DNA from: an uncultured beta proteobacterium
Lineage (GTDB): Bacteria; Pseudomonadota; Gammaproteobacteria; Burkholderiales; Burkholderiaceae_C
Length of the DNA: 11,877 nucleotides
Assembly (NCBI GenBank): GCA_903870955.1
Contig: CAIQEX010000555.1
Coordinates: 1 to 11,877 of the forward strand
Direction: 5' to 3'
This document shows, piece by piece, positions 1 to 6,877 of this stretch. The translations under genes were made by a program, and so were the position numbers. The notes under the pieces are model-generated. The model was not told where the DNA came from and ran no database searches. It saw nothing but the letters and a program-made list of their open reading frames with translations. Position 1 is the stretch's first letter, and every line of letters starts with the position of its first letter.

Positions 1-1198
1 ATGCAAGAACGTCACCCGCTTCGACTCGCTGTCCGCATTGTGTGACCTGAGAAAAACCAACGCGTGCGTCCACAGCATCGCTGGCCACGCGACGCCCTCC
101 TCCCAGCGCAATGACTTGCAAGCCGATTTCGCGCGTTGCCATTGCTTGAATCCAACCGGCGCGTGGCGTAACAACGGCTCGTTTTACCGGCGCAGACGCC
201 AGATAGTGCGTTGGCCGATCACAAAAATCAACCGGGCCACCCAAGGCGTGCACCATGCGCGCAAATCGCTCCAACGCCTGCCCACTGGCAAGTGCCGTGT
301 CCACCCTGTGAAGACCCTGGGCCACATCCGCAGCCAATCCACCGAGATGAAGCAATTCGGCGCTCAAGGTGCGGGTCACTTCCAGCAAACGTGGTTCCAA
401 GCGCTCACCCCGAAGAAAGGCAACGGCCTCTTGGACCTCTAGCGCATTGCCACAGTGGTCACCGAGTACCTGATTCATATCGGTGATCCAGGCGCGTGTC
501 GGCAAGCCGGCTCCATTGGCCACGCGTACCAGCGACCGGGCCAACGTCCGGGCCTCCTCGATCGACGCAGCAAAGGCACCATTGCCCGTCTTGACATCCA
601 TGACCAAGCCCTGAAGACCTGCAGCAAGTTTCTTGGACAGAATACTGGCCGTAATCAAGGCTGTGGACTCCACTGTGGCGGTCACATCCCGTATCGCATA
701 GAGTCGTCGATCGGCCGGCGCCAAGGCATGGCTAGGTCCCACGATGGCACATCCCGCACCCTTCAGCGCCCGCTGCAAATGCTCTGTGGACGGTGATATT
801 TGGTAGCCAGGGATGCTTTCCAATTTGTCCAAAGTTCCGCCGGTGTGACCCAGCCCACGCCCCGAAAGCATGGGAACAAAACCACCACAAGCGGCGACGA
901 TGGGCGCCAACATCAAACTGACTTTGTCCCCAACGCCACCACTGCTGTGCTTGTCCAAAACAGGGCCTGTCAATTCGGCACTGCTCCAATCCATGACCGC
1001 GCCAGATCGCGTCATGGCAAGCGTGAGCGCTACAGTCTCCTGGTCTGACATGCCCTTTAACAACATGGCCATTGCCATGGCAGCAGACTGACCTTCGCTC
1101 CATTCGCCGGTCACCAGACCCGTGACAAACTCCGAGATTTCAGCGTCGCTGAGAGCATGGCCATCGCGCTTGCGGCGAATGACTTCTTGCGCAAGCAT
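1..1198 (-). CDS. deoA: Thymidine phosphorylase, 3' end beyond the window
   Basis: Cytosolic enzyme that splits thymidine or deoxyuridine with phosphate into the base and 2-deoxyribose-1-phosphate. The frame is open for 399 codons from an ATG at 1198 and runs off the left edge. E. coli DeoA has 440 residues, so about 40 C-terminal residues are missing. The start MLAQEVIRRKRDGHALSDAE aligns with E. coli MFLAQEIIRKKRDGHALSD. The glycine-rich phosphate-binding motif KHSSGGVGDK lies near residues 83-92, and the family signature SGRGLGHTGGTLDKLES near 112-128. VMDVKTGNGAF and NGAGLPTRAWITDMNQVLG follow in order. The last readable stretch, VGFSQVTQCGQRVEAGDVLA, fits the C-terminal alpha/beta domain. 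I checked the frame at several points and saw no frameshift. It starts 8 bp after the deoC stop with only a weak Shine-Dalgarno, which suggests translational coupling. Identification is secure. Confidence 0.96.
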   Translation of the reverse strand, partial: MLAQEVIRRKRDGHALSDAEISEFVTGLVTGEWSEGQSAAMAMAMLLKGMSDQETVALTLAMTRSGAVMDWSSAELTGPVLDKHSSGGVGDKVSLMLAPIVAACGGFVPMLSGRGLGHTGGTLDKLESIPGYQISPSTEHLQRALKGAGCAIVGPSHALAPADRRLYAIRDVTATVESTALITASILSKKLAAGLQGLVMDVKTGNGAFAASIEEARTLARSLVRVANGAGLPTRAWITDMNQVLGDHCGNALEVQEAVAFLRGERLEPRLLEVTRTLSAELLHLGGLAADVAQGLHRVDTALASGQALERFARMVHALGGPVDFCDRPTHYLASAPVKRAVVTPRAGWIQAMATREIGLQVIALGGGRRVASDAVDARVGFSQVTQCGQRVEAGDVLA

Positions 1199-1206
1199 AG
1201 GACGCT

Positions 1207-2028
1207 TCAGTAGCTTCCGGCGGGACCGGAAACGACAGCACCCAACCCGGACAGCACCGCTTCAATATCGCCCAGTATGCTGCTGGCCCCGATGCGAAAA
1301 CGCTGGGGGTTCAGTGCGTCGGCACCCAAAATTTCTTCCACCAGCGCGATATAGACGGCTGCATCGGAAACGCTACGGATGCCGCCTGAGGGTTTAAATC
1401 CGACGCGCTTGGCTGCGCCGACATCGGCGGCAATGGCGCTTAGCATGACCCTCGCCGCACCTGGTGTGGCACTCACCTTGATTTTGCCCGTGCTGGTTTT
1501 CAGAAAGTCGGCACCCTCCGCCAGGCTCAACCGCGACGCCCGCAATATGTGGGACTCTTCCACCAATGCCCCGGTCTCCAAAATAACTTTGAGCCGCAAG
1601 CCCTGACTGGCTTTGCGCACTGCTGCCAGGACACCTGCCACAACCGCGTCGTTGCCGGCCAGCAATTCGGCATAGGGCAATACCAGGTCCACTTCCTGCG
1701 CCCCGCTTTGAACAATATCCCCGGTCTCTCGAATGGCGCGTTCCACATCGGCACTGCCGTCTGGGAAATTCGCCACCGCGGCCACAGCAATATGTTCAGG
1801 CAATTGCCTGCGGGCATATGCGGCCAGTCGCGGCCAGACGCAAACCGCAGCTACCGGACCGACACGACTCTGGGCCCGGACGCACAGCGAATCAATGTCG
1901 GCCTTCGTGTCCTGCGCATTCAGGCTGGTGAGATCAAGGCAAGAGAGTGCCAAACGCGCGCTCGCCTGGGGATCGTCTTGCCATTTTTGCAACTGTGCGA
2001 GCGTCTCGGGAGTTGTCGATGGATTCAT
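1207..2028 (-). CDS. deoC: Deoxyribose-phosphate aldolase
   Basis: Class I aldolase cleaving 2-deoxyribose-5-phosphate to glyceraldehyde-3-phosphate and acetaldehyde, the last step of deoxynucleoside catabolism. The product has 273 residues (E. coli 259). The TIM-barrel landmarks are in order: EVDLVLPY with Asp114 (E. coli Asp102), LKVILETG (about 146-153), the Schiff-base lysine in DFLKTSTGK (Lys177, E. coli Lys167), and the helper lysine in GFKPSGG (Lys212, E. coli Lys201). The frame is open further upstream to 2121, but that extension lies inside the preceding phosphorylase gene. The ATG at 2028, giving MNPSTTPETLAQ, is 4 bp after that gene's stop and matches the expected N-terminus. No strong Shine-Dalgarno is visible, so coupling is likely. 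Identification is secure, and the start is well supported by context. Confidence 0.96.
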   Translation of the reverse strand: MNPSTTPETLAQLQKWQDDPQASARLALSCLDLTSLNAQDTKADIDSLCVRAQSRVGPVAAVCVWPRLAAYARRQLPEHIAVAAVANFPDGSADVERAIRETGDIVQSGAQEVDLVLPYAELLAGNDAVVAGVLAAVRKASQGLRLKVILETGALVEESHILRASRLSLAEGADFLKTSTGKIKVSATPGAARVMLSAIAADVGAAKRVGFKPSGGIRSVSDAAVYIALVEEILGADALNPQRFRIGASSILGDIEAVLSGLGAVVSGPAGSY

Positions 2029-2032
2029 GCGT

Positions 2033-2839
2033 TCAGTCCAGTTCCAATGTGCCAATGATGTGGGCCAACACCGCGCTGGCATTCTGACTTGCCTCGGCCG
2101 CCTGGCTGAGTGTGTGGGCATGGCTTAAGCGTTCCTGCGACAGGCCGGCACCCATGTTCGTAATCAGCGACAGGGCCAAAACGCGCATGCCCATATGGCG
2201 TGCCAGAATGGTTTCAGGCACCGTGCTCATACCCACCGCATCGGCGCCCAGCAGAGCCATCATGCGGATCTCGGCCGGAGTTTCAAATTGCGGACCAAAG
2301 GCCCAGACGTAAACGCCCGTATGCAACGAAGTGCCACGTTCTGCAGCCCGTGAAAGCGCATGCGCCAACAGTGACGGATCGTAAGCATCGACCATGCTGA
2401 CAAAGCGCTCGGATCCCGTCTCGCCAACCAGGGGTGAGCGCTGCGGAAGATTGATATGGTCGCGAATGGCCATCAGACTTTGTGGCGGCAGATCGGCACG
2501 CAGGCTGCCGGCCGCATTGGTCTGCACCAACACCCCACACCCCATGCGATGCAGCACTTGCAGTGGCAGTTTCATACTGTCCACGGCACCCGTCTCGTAA
2601 CTGTGTTTGCGACCGCTCATAACGGCCACCGCATGGGAGCCAATGTGCCCGAACCACAAATCCCCTCCATGACCGGCCACACCGGCTGAGGGGAAGCCTT
2701 GCAGATCAGCATAGGGGATGCGAATCGGGTCCTTGATATGGGCCGTCAAACCGCCCCACCCGCTACCCAGCACGACCGCAACGCGCGGCACAAACTCCGC
2801 CACACGTGCCACTAAAACTTCCAGCGCAGCAGTACTCAT
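2033..2839 (-). CDS. Purine nucleoside phosphorylase, trimeric (PNP/XapA-like) family
   Basis: Phosphorolysis of purine (deoxy)nucleosides to base plus (deoxy)ribose-1-phosphate. The 268 residues match the mammalian/XapA-type trimeric family rather than the hexameric DeoD family. Landmarks are VVLGSGWGG (about 22-30, phosphate loop), FPSAGVAGHGGDL (49-61), SGRKHSY (75-81, with the phosphate-contacting His79), TNAAGSL (107-113), GPQFETPAEIR (182-192, with base-binding Glu186), GADAVGMSTVPE (198-209) and SLITN (224-228). Asn228 sits at the position of human Asn243, which favours 6-oxopurines such as inosine and guanosine. The exact substrate range (inosine/guanosine or also xanthosine) cannot be read from the sequence. 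Its ATG overlaps the cdd stop as ATGA (4 bp), indicating translational coupling. Family identification is strong. Confidence 0.93.
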   Translation of the reverse strand: MSTAALEVLVARVAEFVPRVAVVLGSGWGGLTAHIKDPIRIPYADLQGFPSAGVAGHGGDLWFGHIGSHAVAVMSGRKHSYETGAVDSMKLPLQVLHRMGCGVLVQTNAAGSLRADLPPQSLMAIRDHINLPQRSPLVGETGSERFVSMVDAYDPSLLAHALSRAAERGTSLHTGVYVWAFGPQFETPAEIRMMALLGADAVGMSTVPETILARHMGMRVLALSLITNMGAGLSQERLSHAHTLSQAAEASQNASAVLAHIIGTLELD

Positions 2840-3294
2840 AGGTTATTGAGATGCTCAGGGCCAAAGCTATGGGGCAGCAATTGCGCCATGCTGTGAACCG
2901 GCCCCAAGGCATCCAGATTTGCCGAAATAATCGCGCAGTCGGGATCGGAAAACTCCCGCAACTTCTGGCGGCAACCACCGCAGGGAGTTATCCATGACCC
3001 GCCCGTGCCGACCACCAAAACGCCCCGCACCCGCCTGGAACCTGACATCACCAAGGCACCCAACGCACTGGCCTCGGCACACCAACCTTGCGGATAGGCG
3101 GCGTTTTCCACATTGCAACCACTGTGAATCACGTCATGCTCATCCAGTACCGCCACGCCCACGGAATAGCGGGAATAGGGAGCGTAAGCCTTGCCATGCG
3201 CGGCACGTGCCGCTTGCCAAAGTTGCTGAATTACCGATGGACTGAGCAAAGCTGGCGCGACCGGCTCCGACGTTGCGTTTTCAGTGAACGACAT
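2836..3294 (-). CDS. cdd: Cytidine deaminase (small tetrameric type)
   Basis: Zinc hydrolase converting cytidine or deoxycytidine to uridine or deoxyuridine, which feeds the phosphorylases downstream. The product has 152 residues, the size class of B. subtilis Cdd (136) rather than the 294-residue E. coli enzyme. Visible motifs are YAPYSRYSVG (37-46), NVENAAYPQGWCAEASA (61-77) and PCGGCRQ (104-110). The zinc ligands are Cys72, Cys105 and Cys108, and the catalytic acid/base is Glu74. The frame extends upstream to 3408, but that part lies inside the SapC-family gene. The ATG at 3294 (MSFTENATSEP) gives a 14-bp overlap with that gene. A TTG about 16 codons in (LLSPSVIQQLW) is an alternative start. 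The roughly 20 residues before the conserved core are poorly conserved. Function is secure; the start is likely. Confidence 0.94.
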   Translation of the reverse strand: MSFTENATSEPVAPALLSPSVIQQLWQAARAAHGKAYAPYSRYSVGVAVLDEHDVIHSGCNVENAAYPQGWCAEASALGALVMSGSRRVRGVLVVGTGGSWITPCGGCRQKLREFSDPDCAIISANLDALGPVHSMAQLLPHSFGPEHLNNL

Positions 3295-4069
3295 TGGTTC
3301 CGGACTCGGTGGCCTTGGCACTGAGGGCGCGTGCCACTTCGGCCTTGCGTCGATCATCTTCCCGTCGTGCGAGCCGCACCACGTTGGAGAGCGACAAAAA
3401 GTGCGCATAGATCAAACCCATGTAGCCCGAGCGCACCAGATCCAGCGTCTGCGCGTCGTCCAAGGCACGAAGCTTTTGTTCGTCAACCAGCCAAAGGCCT
3501 TCAAGGTTGCGCTTTTGGCCCTCGAACTCCACGGTAATAACCTTGGAACTGAGTAAACCCAGTTCTGCGAGTTTGCTTGCAAAGGCATTGGTGCGATGCA
3601 TTTCTGCATGAAAGAGGCGCAAAAACTCGATCACATTTTTTAGATAAGTGGTTTCGGTGCCATCCGGGTTGAAGAAAGACTCTCCTTCTTTTTCACCAAG
3701 GCCCGCATACGCTTCATCCAGACAGACGGTCAGAGTTTCGGCCTGTTCAGCACCCGCCAAAACAAACGGATAGCGCCGGATAAAAGCCGGGATATAGGCG
3801 CCCGCTTCCCAAACGCCTTCTGCACCCACCATGAGGTTGTCGTCGTTAGACAGACCGACCAAGGCAACCGCAGTGAACGGGCCGTTTTCCTGCCCCACAA
3901 AGACGATGGGGTAATCGTGGGAGGCTTCAGCAAACTCACTACCCGCAATAAACACCGAATTGGTTTTGCGGGAAAACAAAAAGTGATCCGCCTTGGTCTG
4001 AATTTTCAGGGTCTGGTGACGATTGCGATCCAGTGCCACCGCTTTCTCGTAAAAAATCAGGCTTGCCAT
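3281..4069 (-). CDS. SapC-family protein (PF07277-like), function unknown
   Basis: The 262-residue product resembles the SapC family (PF07277), widespread in Proteobacteria and without a settled biochemical role. It is unrelated to the SapC permease of the Sap peptide transporter. The N-terminus MASLIFYEKAVALDRNRHQT is typical of the family (short start, FYE, then L-N/D-R-x-R-H). NSVFIAGSEFAEASHDYPIVF (about 37-57) is the best-conserved family stretch, followed by GAYIPAFIRRYPF and a C-terminal half with LEGLWLVDEQKLRAL. There is no signal peptide or clear membrane segment, so it is probably cytoplasmic. The ATG at 4069 has only a weak Shine-Dalgarno (GAGTAA). It is the first gene of the nucleoside operon, and its last 14 bp overlap the cdd start. 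Family assignment is by recognition of sequence style; the role is unknown. Confidence 0.8.
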   Translation of the reverse strand: MASLIFYEKAVALDRNRHQTLKIQTKADHFLFSRKTNSVFIAGSEFAEASHDYPIVFVGQENGPFTAVALVGLSNDDNLMVGAEGVWEAGAYIPAFIRRYPFVLAGAEQAETLTVCLDEAYAGLGEKEGESFFNPDGTETTYLKNVIEFLRLFHAEMHRTNAFASKLAELGLLSSKVITVEFEGQKRNLEGLWLVDEQKLRALDDAQTLDLVRSGYMGLIYAHFLSLSNVVRLARREDDRRKAEVARALSAKATESGTNVVH

Positions 4070-4199
4070 AGGTTATTACTCAGCGTTATTGAGGGTTGAA
4101 CAAAACCTTGAGTTTAATGATTTACAGGAGGTCACCGAAGCGACGCAAAAATCGACAAATTGGCGCTATGTTCGAACTATCCATTGTCAGGAGAGCATT
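4070..4199. promoter_or_regulatory. Divergent intergenic region: promoters of nucleoside operon and acyl-CoA dehydrogenase
   Basis: These 130 bp separate the minus-strand SapC/cdd/PNP/deoC/deoA operon from the plus-strand acyl-CoA dehydrogenase, so both promoters should lie here. I see no convincing -35/-10 pair on either strand. An AGGAGGT at 4126-4132 looks like a strong Shine-Dalgarno but has no start codon at a usable distance. No CytR-, DeoR- or FadR-type palindrome is obvious. The promoter assignment is an inference from gene layout. Confidence 0.5.
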
Positions 4200-4202
4200 T
4201 TG
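4189..4202 (+). promoter_or_regulatory. Shine-Dalgarno AGGAGAG with TTG start, fixing the dehydrogenase start
   Basis: AGGAGAG at 4189-4195 precedes a TTG at 4200-4202 at ideal spacing (6 nt from AGGAG). No ATG in this frame lies between here and the conserved dehydrogenase domain in a better position. The resulting N-terminus, (L/M)NFEHSPRVTQLQQEL, matches where this family normally begins. The longer open frame upstream to 4089 has no ribosome-binding site at its TTG. Confidence 0.75.
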
Positions 4203-5411
4203 AATTTTGAACATTCCCCACGCGTGACACAACTCCAACAAGAACTGAACGCATTCATGCAGGAACATGTGCTCCCCAATGAGCACGTATTCAAACAGCA
4301 AACGGCGATTAACCGCTGGAGCGCGCCACCCATATTGCAATCACTCAAGGCAAAGGCGCGCGAGCAAGGCCTTTGGAACCTCTTTATGCCTGGCCACGAG
4401 CATGGCGGCCAGGGCCTCAGCAACCTCGAATACGCGCCTCTCGCTGAAATCATGGGACGTGTTTTCTGGGCCTCCGAAGTGTTTAATTGCAGTGCCCCGG
4501 ACACCGGCAATATGGAGGTGTTTGCCCGTTACGCCACGCCAGAACAACAAGCTCAATGGCTGACACCCTTGCTGGACGGTGAAATCCGCTCGGCCTACCT
4601 GATGACGGAGCCGGATGTGGGCTCCAGCGATGCCACCAATGTGGAACTGTCGATCGCTGGCGAAGGCGACGAGTACGTCATCAATGGCCGCAAATGGTTC
4701 GCCACGGGTGTCATGTTCGACGCCTGCGCCATTTTTATCGTCATGGGCAAAACCGACCCCAACAATCCCAATCGCCATATTCAACAGTCTCAGGTGCTGG
4801 TACCCCGCAACACACCCGGCGTAACAATCGTGCGCCCCTTAAGCACCATGGGCTATTTTGAAGAACCACACGGCCATGCAGAAGTGCTTTTTGAGAATGT
4901 ACGGATCCCCAAGGCCAACATCCTTCTGGGCGAAGGTCGTGGCTTCGAAATCGCCCAGGGTCGCCTCGGGCCAGGTCGCATTCACCATTGCATGCGCGTC
5001 ATAGGTGCGGCCCAACGCGCGCTGGAAGCCGCCTGCAAGCGGGTCAACAGCCGTGTGGTATTCGGCAAAAAACTGAGTGAACAAGGTTCGGTCAGGGAAA
5101 GCATTGCCTTGATGGCGTCCAAGGTGGAGATGTGCCGTCTGCTGACCTTGCGCGCGGCCGACAAGATGGACCGGGTCGGCAACAAAGCCGCCATGGATCT
5201 CATCGGCATGGCCAAGATCATGGTGCCGCAGTTGGGCTCCGAAGTACTTGATATGGCAATACAGATGCACGGTGCGGGTGGCCTGACCGACGATTACTTC
5301 CTGGCAGAGGCCTTTAACTACGCACGCTGGTGTCGCATCGCCGATGGCCCTGATCAGGTGCACATGATGGCGCTGGGCAAGCAAGTCATCCGCGAACTTG
5401 CTGGCACCTGA
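4200..5411 (+). CDS. Acyl-CoA dehydrogenase, ACAD10/11-like
   Basis: FAD-dependent oxidation of an acyl-CoA to the trans-2-enoyl-CoA; electrons would pass to electron-transfer flavoprotein. The product has 403 residues from the TTG start. In order are the N-terminal helical domain with LWNLFMPGHEHGGQGLSN (about 58-75), the middle beta domain with signature LMTEPDVGSSDATN (134-147), INGRKWFATG (161-170), and the C-terminal helical domain with GPGRIHHCMR (257-266) and QMHGAGGLTDD (355-365). At the site of the catalytic Glu in medium-chain enzymes (YEGT) this protein has RIADGPDQVH (379-388), as in the ACAD10/11 branch, so Asp382 is the likely base. No phosphotransferase/kinase partner domain, as found fused in ACAD10/11, is present or adjacent. 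It is transcribed divergently from the nucleoside operon and ends at a strong terminator. Chain-length specificity cannot be told. Confidence 0.92.
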   Translation: MNFEHSPRVTQLQQELNAFMQEHVLPNEHVFKQQTAINRWSAPPILQSLKAKAREQGLWNLFMPGHEHGGQGLSNLEYAPLAEIMGRVFWASEVFNCSAPDTGNMEVFARYATPEQQAQWLTPLLDGEIRSAYLMTEPDVGSSDATNVELSIAGEGDEYVINGRKWFATGVMFDACAIFIVMGKTDPNNPNRHIQQSQVLVPRNTPGVTIVRPLSTMGYFEEPHGHAEVLFENVRIPKANILLGEGRGFEIAQGRLGPGRIHHCMRVIGAAQRALEAACKRVNSRVVFGKKLSEQGSVRESIALMASKVEMCRLLTLRAADKMDRVGNKAAMDLIGMAKIMVPQLGSEVLDMAIQMHGAGGLTDDYFLAEAFNYARWCRIADGPDQVHMMALGKQVIRELAGT

Positions 5412-5436
5412 AGCAGAATTTTGGGTCCAAAAAAAA

Positions 5437-5458
5437 CCGGCGCAATGCCGGTTTTTTT
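5437..5458. terminator. Bidirectional intrinsic terminator between dehydrogenase and phasin genes
   Basis: A perfect 5-bp stem CCGGC/GCCGG around the loop GCAAT has an A-run before it and seven T after it, so it reads as a rho-independent terminator on both strands. It sits 26 bp after the dehydrogenase stop and 14 bp beyond the stop of the convergent phasin gene, as expected for shared termination. Confidence 0.88.
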
Positions 5459-5471
5459 GAATCAGCGTGAA

Positions 5472-5945
5472 TTAACGTGATTTCTTGCTCTTGCTCACAG
5501 CGGCTACGGCAGAAGCACCTTTTTCCAAAGCCGAGTCCAAGGTGGATTCGGCGGTGGTGGCAGCAGCTTTCAGATTTTTGGCCACAGCGGCGAAACTCTC
5601 AGGAGCGGGATGTGCCTTTTCGATGGCATCCACGCTGGAATGGAACTGTTCCACGCTCAAGGATGTAGCAGTCTTCAAGCTCTTGGCGAACATGGCCATG
5701 CCGGCTTCGGCAGAAGCCTTCATCACTTCGAAGGCAGCCTGCGGGTCCTTGGCACCCTTGATGGACTCGACGGTTTCAGCAATCGCAGCTTGCACTTCTT
5801 TGGCTTGCAATTGAGCCAGATCGGCCCAAGCCTTGATGTTGTCTTGCACGGGCTTGATTGCCTCTTGAACCGCGGCTGGGTTCATCTTCGGAGCAGCGTC
5901 CGTCATGGTTTTTGCGATGGCTTCGAAAGGAGTGTTTTTGAACAT
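5472..5945 (-). CDS. Phasin family protein
   Basis: Small amphipathic protein of the phasin family (PF09361-like), whose members coat polyhydroxyalkanoate granules and keep them dispersed. The 157 residues are almost entirely helical in character and rich in Ala, Lys, Glu and Gln. A body of the type DNIKAWADLAQLQAKEVQAA (about 35-54) is followed by amphipathic segments, and the tail SAVAAVSKSKKSR is lysine/arginine-rich. There are no cysteines and no signal peptide. It is somewhat shorter than the usual ~180-190 residues, but nothing appears broken. The ATG at 5945 is preceded by AAAGG at a suitable distance. It has its own promoter with a TGC-rich operator (next entry) and shares a terminator with the convergent acyl-CoA dehydrogenase. 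No PHA synthase is in the window, so a role on PHA granules is inferred from the family. Confidence 0.88.
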   Translation of the reverse strand: MFKNTPFEAIAKTMTDAAPKMNPAAVQEAIKPVQDNIKAWADLAQLQAKEVQAAIAETVESIKGAKDPQAAFEVMKASAEAGMAMFAKSLKTATSLSVEQFHSSVDAIEKAHPAPESFAAVAKNLKAAATTAESTLDSALEKGASAVAAVSKSKKSR

Positions 5946-5970
5946 GGTGGACCTTTAAGTTAAAAAAATG

Positions 5971-6012
5971 TTGCAGTGCAGCAATTATCAACCAGATTCA
6001 CAGTTTGTGCCA
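5971..6012 (-). promoter_or_regulatory. Phasin promoter with TGC-rich near-palindrome (candidate PhaR site)
   Basis: On the minus strand GATAAT (5989-5984) is a 5/6 match to the -10 box. Seventeen bp upstream is a weak -35, GGCACA. Directly downstream of the -10, over the expected transcription start, lies TTGCTGCACTGCAA (5984-5971), an inverted repeat with TTGC/GCAA arms. PhaR of Paracoccus denitrificans and relatives binds TGC-rich sequences in phasin promoters, and a site over the start point would allow repression until PHA accumulates. The repeat is seen; PhaR binding is inferred. Confidence 0.5.
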
Positions 6013-6091
6013 GTTTCAGGCACCTCCGCGTTACTTTTAGTAGCGCTTCTCTACGCCAAGACATTGCGCTGCCCAGACGACTTCAAAACGC

Positions 6092-6361
6092 TCAGTCCGC
6101 TTTACGCGTGAGTAAATATTGCGGGTGCTGTTGCGTTAAGAGCTGAAACATCGCAAATACCGGACCTGGCATGTTGCGCGGATCACCTGCGCTCTCTAAA
6201 GCCTGCCAGGTACGGGATTGCTGCCCACCTCTGCTGCCAGCCTGTACCGGATAGCCCATCAGCGCGGCAGCTTCAACCTGGCTAAGTCCCGCTGCAAGAC
6301 GAGATGCCTTGAGCGCATCGCCCGTTGGGGACGGCATATCCATGGAAAGGAATTTGTTCAT
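6092..6361 (-). CDS. Small XRE-type helix-turn-helix protein
   Basis: Probable sequence-specific DNA-binding protein of about 89 residues (ATG at 6361, MNKFLSMDMPSP). The core GDALKASRLAAGLSQVEAAALMGY (about 14-37) is the first half of an XRE/Cro HTH. RTWQALES continues it in the way seen in small XRE proteins whose recognition helix carries RTWQ-W-E. Between them sits an unusual Gly/Ser/Gln-rich insertion, PVQAGSRGGQQS. The tail MPGPVFAMFQLLTQQHPQYL resembles the C-terminal helix of that family. The frame is open to a TTG at 6442; no start has a good Shine-Dalgarno, so the N-terminus is uncertain (a second ATG lies at 6340). Its 3' end is 146 bp upstream of the phasin start on the same strand. 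The target is unknown, and a link to phasin control is only positional. Confidence 0.7.
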   Translation of the reverse strand: MNKFLSMDMPSPTGDALKASRLAAGLSQVEAAALMGYPVQAGSRGGQQSRTWQALESAGDPRNMPGPVFAMFQLLTQQHPQYLLTRKAD

Positions 6362-6637
6362 CAATGTGAAGTTCTTGAAAAAGCCTTTTCCCGTGGTCAA
6401 ACCCGCGGAAATGGATATCTTATGGTGCGTGCGGCACATCAACAGCGAAACGCCGCCAAAGTGTTACTGGCGAATGCACGTCGCTTACCCGGCGTTTACC
6501 TGGAGTTCATCTTTTATTCACGCGAAGCGCCCAACATGCAATCCGGGCATTCACAAGGCCCCCGCGTTTTCCTCCCTTGCGCGGCCACAGAAATGTGGTT
6601 CACACCCGGCCCTTGCGCCGGGTTTTCTTTTTTGTCG
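6362..6637. other. 276-bp stretch without a convincing gene
   Basis: No frame gives a protein I recognise. A plus-strand ATG at 6423 opens a frame that reads straight through the terminator hairpin at 6604-6633, which argues against it being a gene. CCACAgaaaTGTGG (about 6587-6600) forms a small hairpin directly before that terminator. Hairpin plus terminator could be the 3' end of a short plus-strand RNA, but I see no promoter for it. Confidence 0.3.
6604..6633 (+). terminator. Intrinsic terminator reading on the plus strand
   Basis: A perfect 7-bp stem ACCCGGC/GCCGGGT (6604-6610 and 6617-6623) with loop CCTTGC is followed by a T-rich tract TTTTCTTTTTT. The orientation fits a plus-strand transcript. 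No recognised plus-strand gene lies upstream, so what it terminates is unknown. Confidence 0.75.
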
Positions 6638-6877
6638 CTACTCTTCAGTGGATTGCTCGGAACCAGCTGCTTTGTCCCAAAGGGACCATACTTCCGCGTC
6701 CGTGCTTTCGATAGCTGCAGGGATGGGAATAGAGCGAACGAATCTGCGCCTTTCGACGAGCGAAGCCACTTCATGTTCGGACAGTTTTGGGGTTTTGGAC
6801 TCTCTCTCAACGAGGTCCGGGTGACGATACGAATACAGCATGGAAAAAATTTTATTACGCGAGTCAAATGGATGCAT
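6638..6877 (-). CDS. Hypothetical small protein, doubtful
   Basis: An ATG frame of 79 residues on the minus strand, MHPFDSRNKIFSMLYSYRHP onward, ending in an acidic tail (GSEQSTEE). It is hydrophilic, without a signal peptide, membrane segment or cysteine motif, and I do not recognise a family. The amino-acid make-up is protein-like, with several tryptophan/aspartate/lysine residues near the C-terminus (VWSLWDKAA). Codon choice is poorer in GC at third positions than in the neighbouring genes and includes AGA and AGG. The G-run before the start is too close to be a normal Shine-Dalgarno. It may be a genuine orphan, a recent acquisition, or chance. Confidence 0.35.
   Translation of the reverse strand: MHPFDSRNKIFSMLYSYRHPDLVERESKTPKLSEHEVASLVERRRFVRSIPIPAAIESTDAEVWSLWDKAAGSEQSTEE

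Noticed and set aside
38..796. Several plus-strand open frames opposite the deoA gene
   Set aside because: They are antisense shadows of deoA, whose minus-strand frame matches the family throughout and only lacks a stop because it runs off the window.
2829..4079. AATAACCTATG shared at the starts of the SapC-family gene and the purine phosphorylase as a regulatory repeat
   Set aside because: Only 11 bases match, they include the start codon, and one copy is inside the cdd coding sequence; coincidence is the simpler reading.
4126..4132. Perfect AGGAGGT as ribosome-binding site of a gene upstream of the dehydrogenase
   Set aside because: No ATG, GTG or TTG follows at 5-12 nt.
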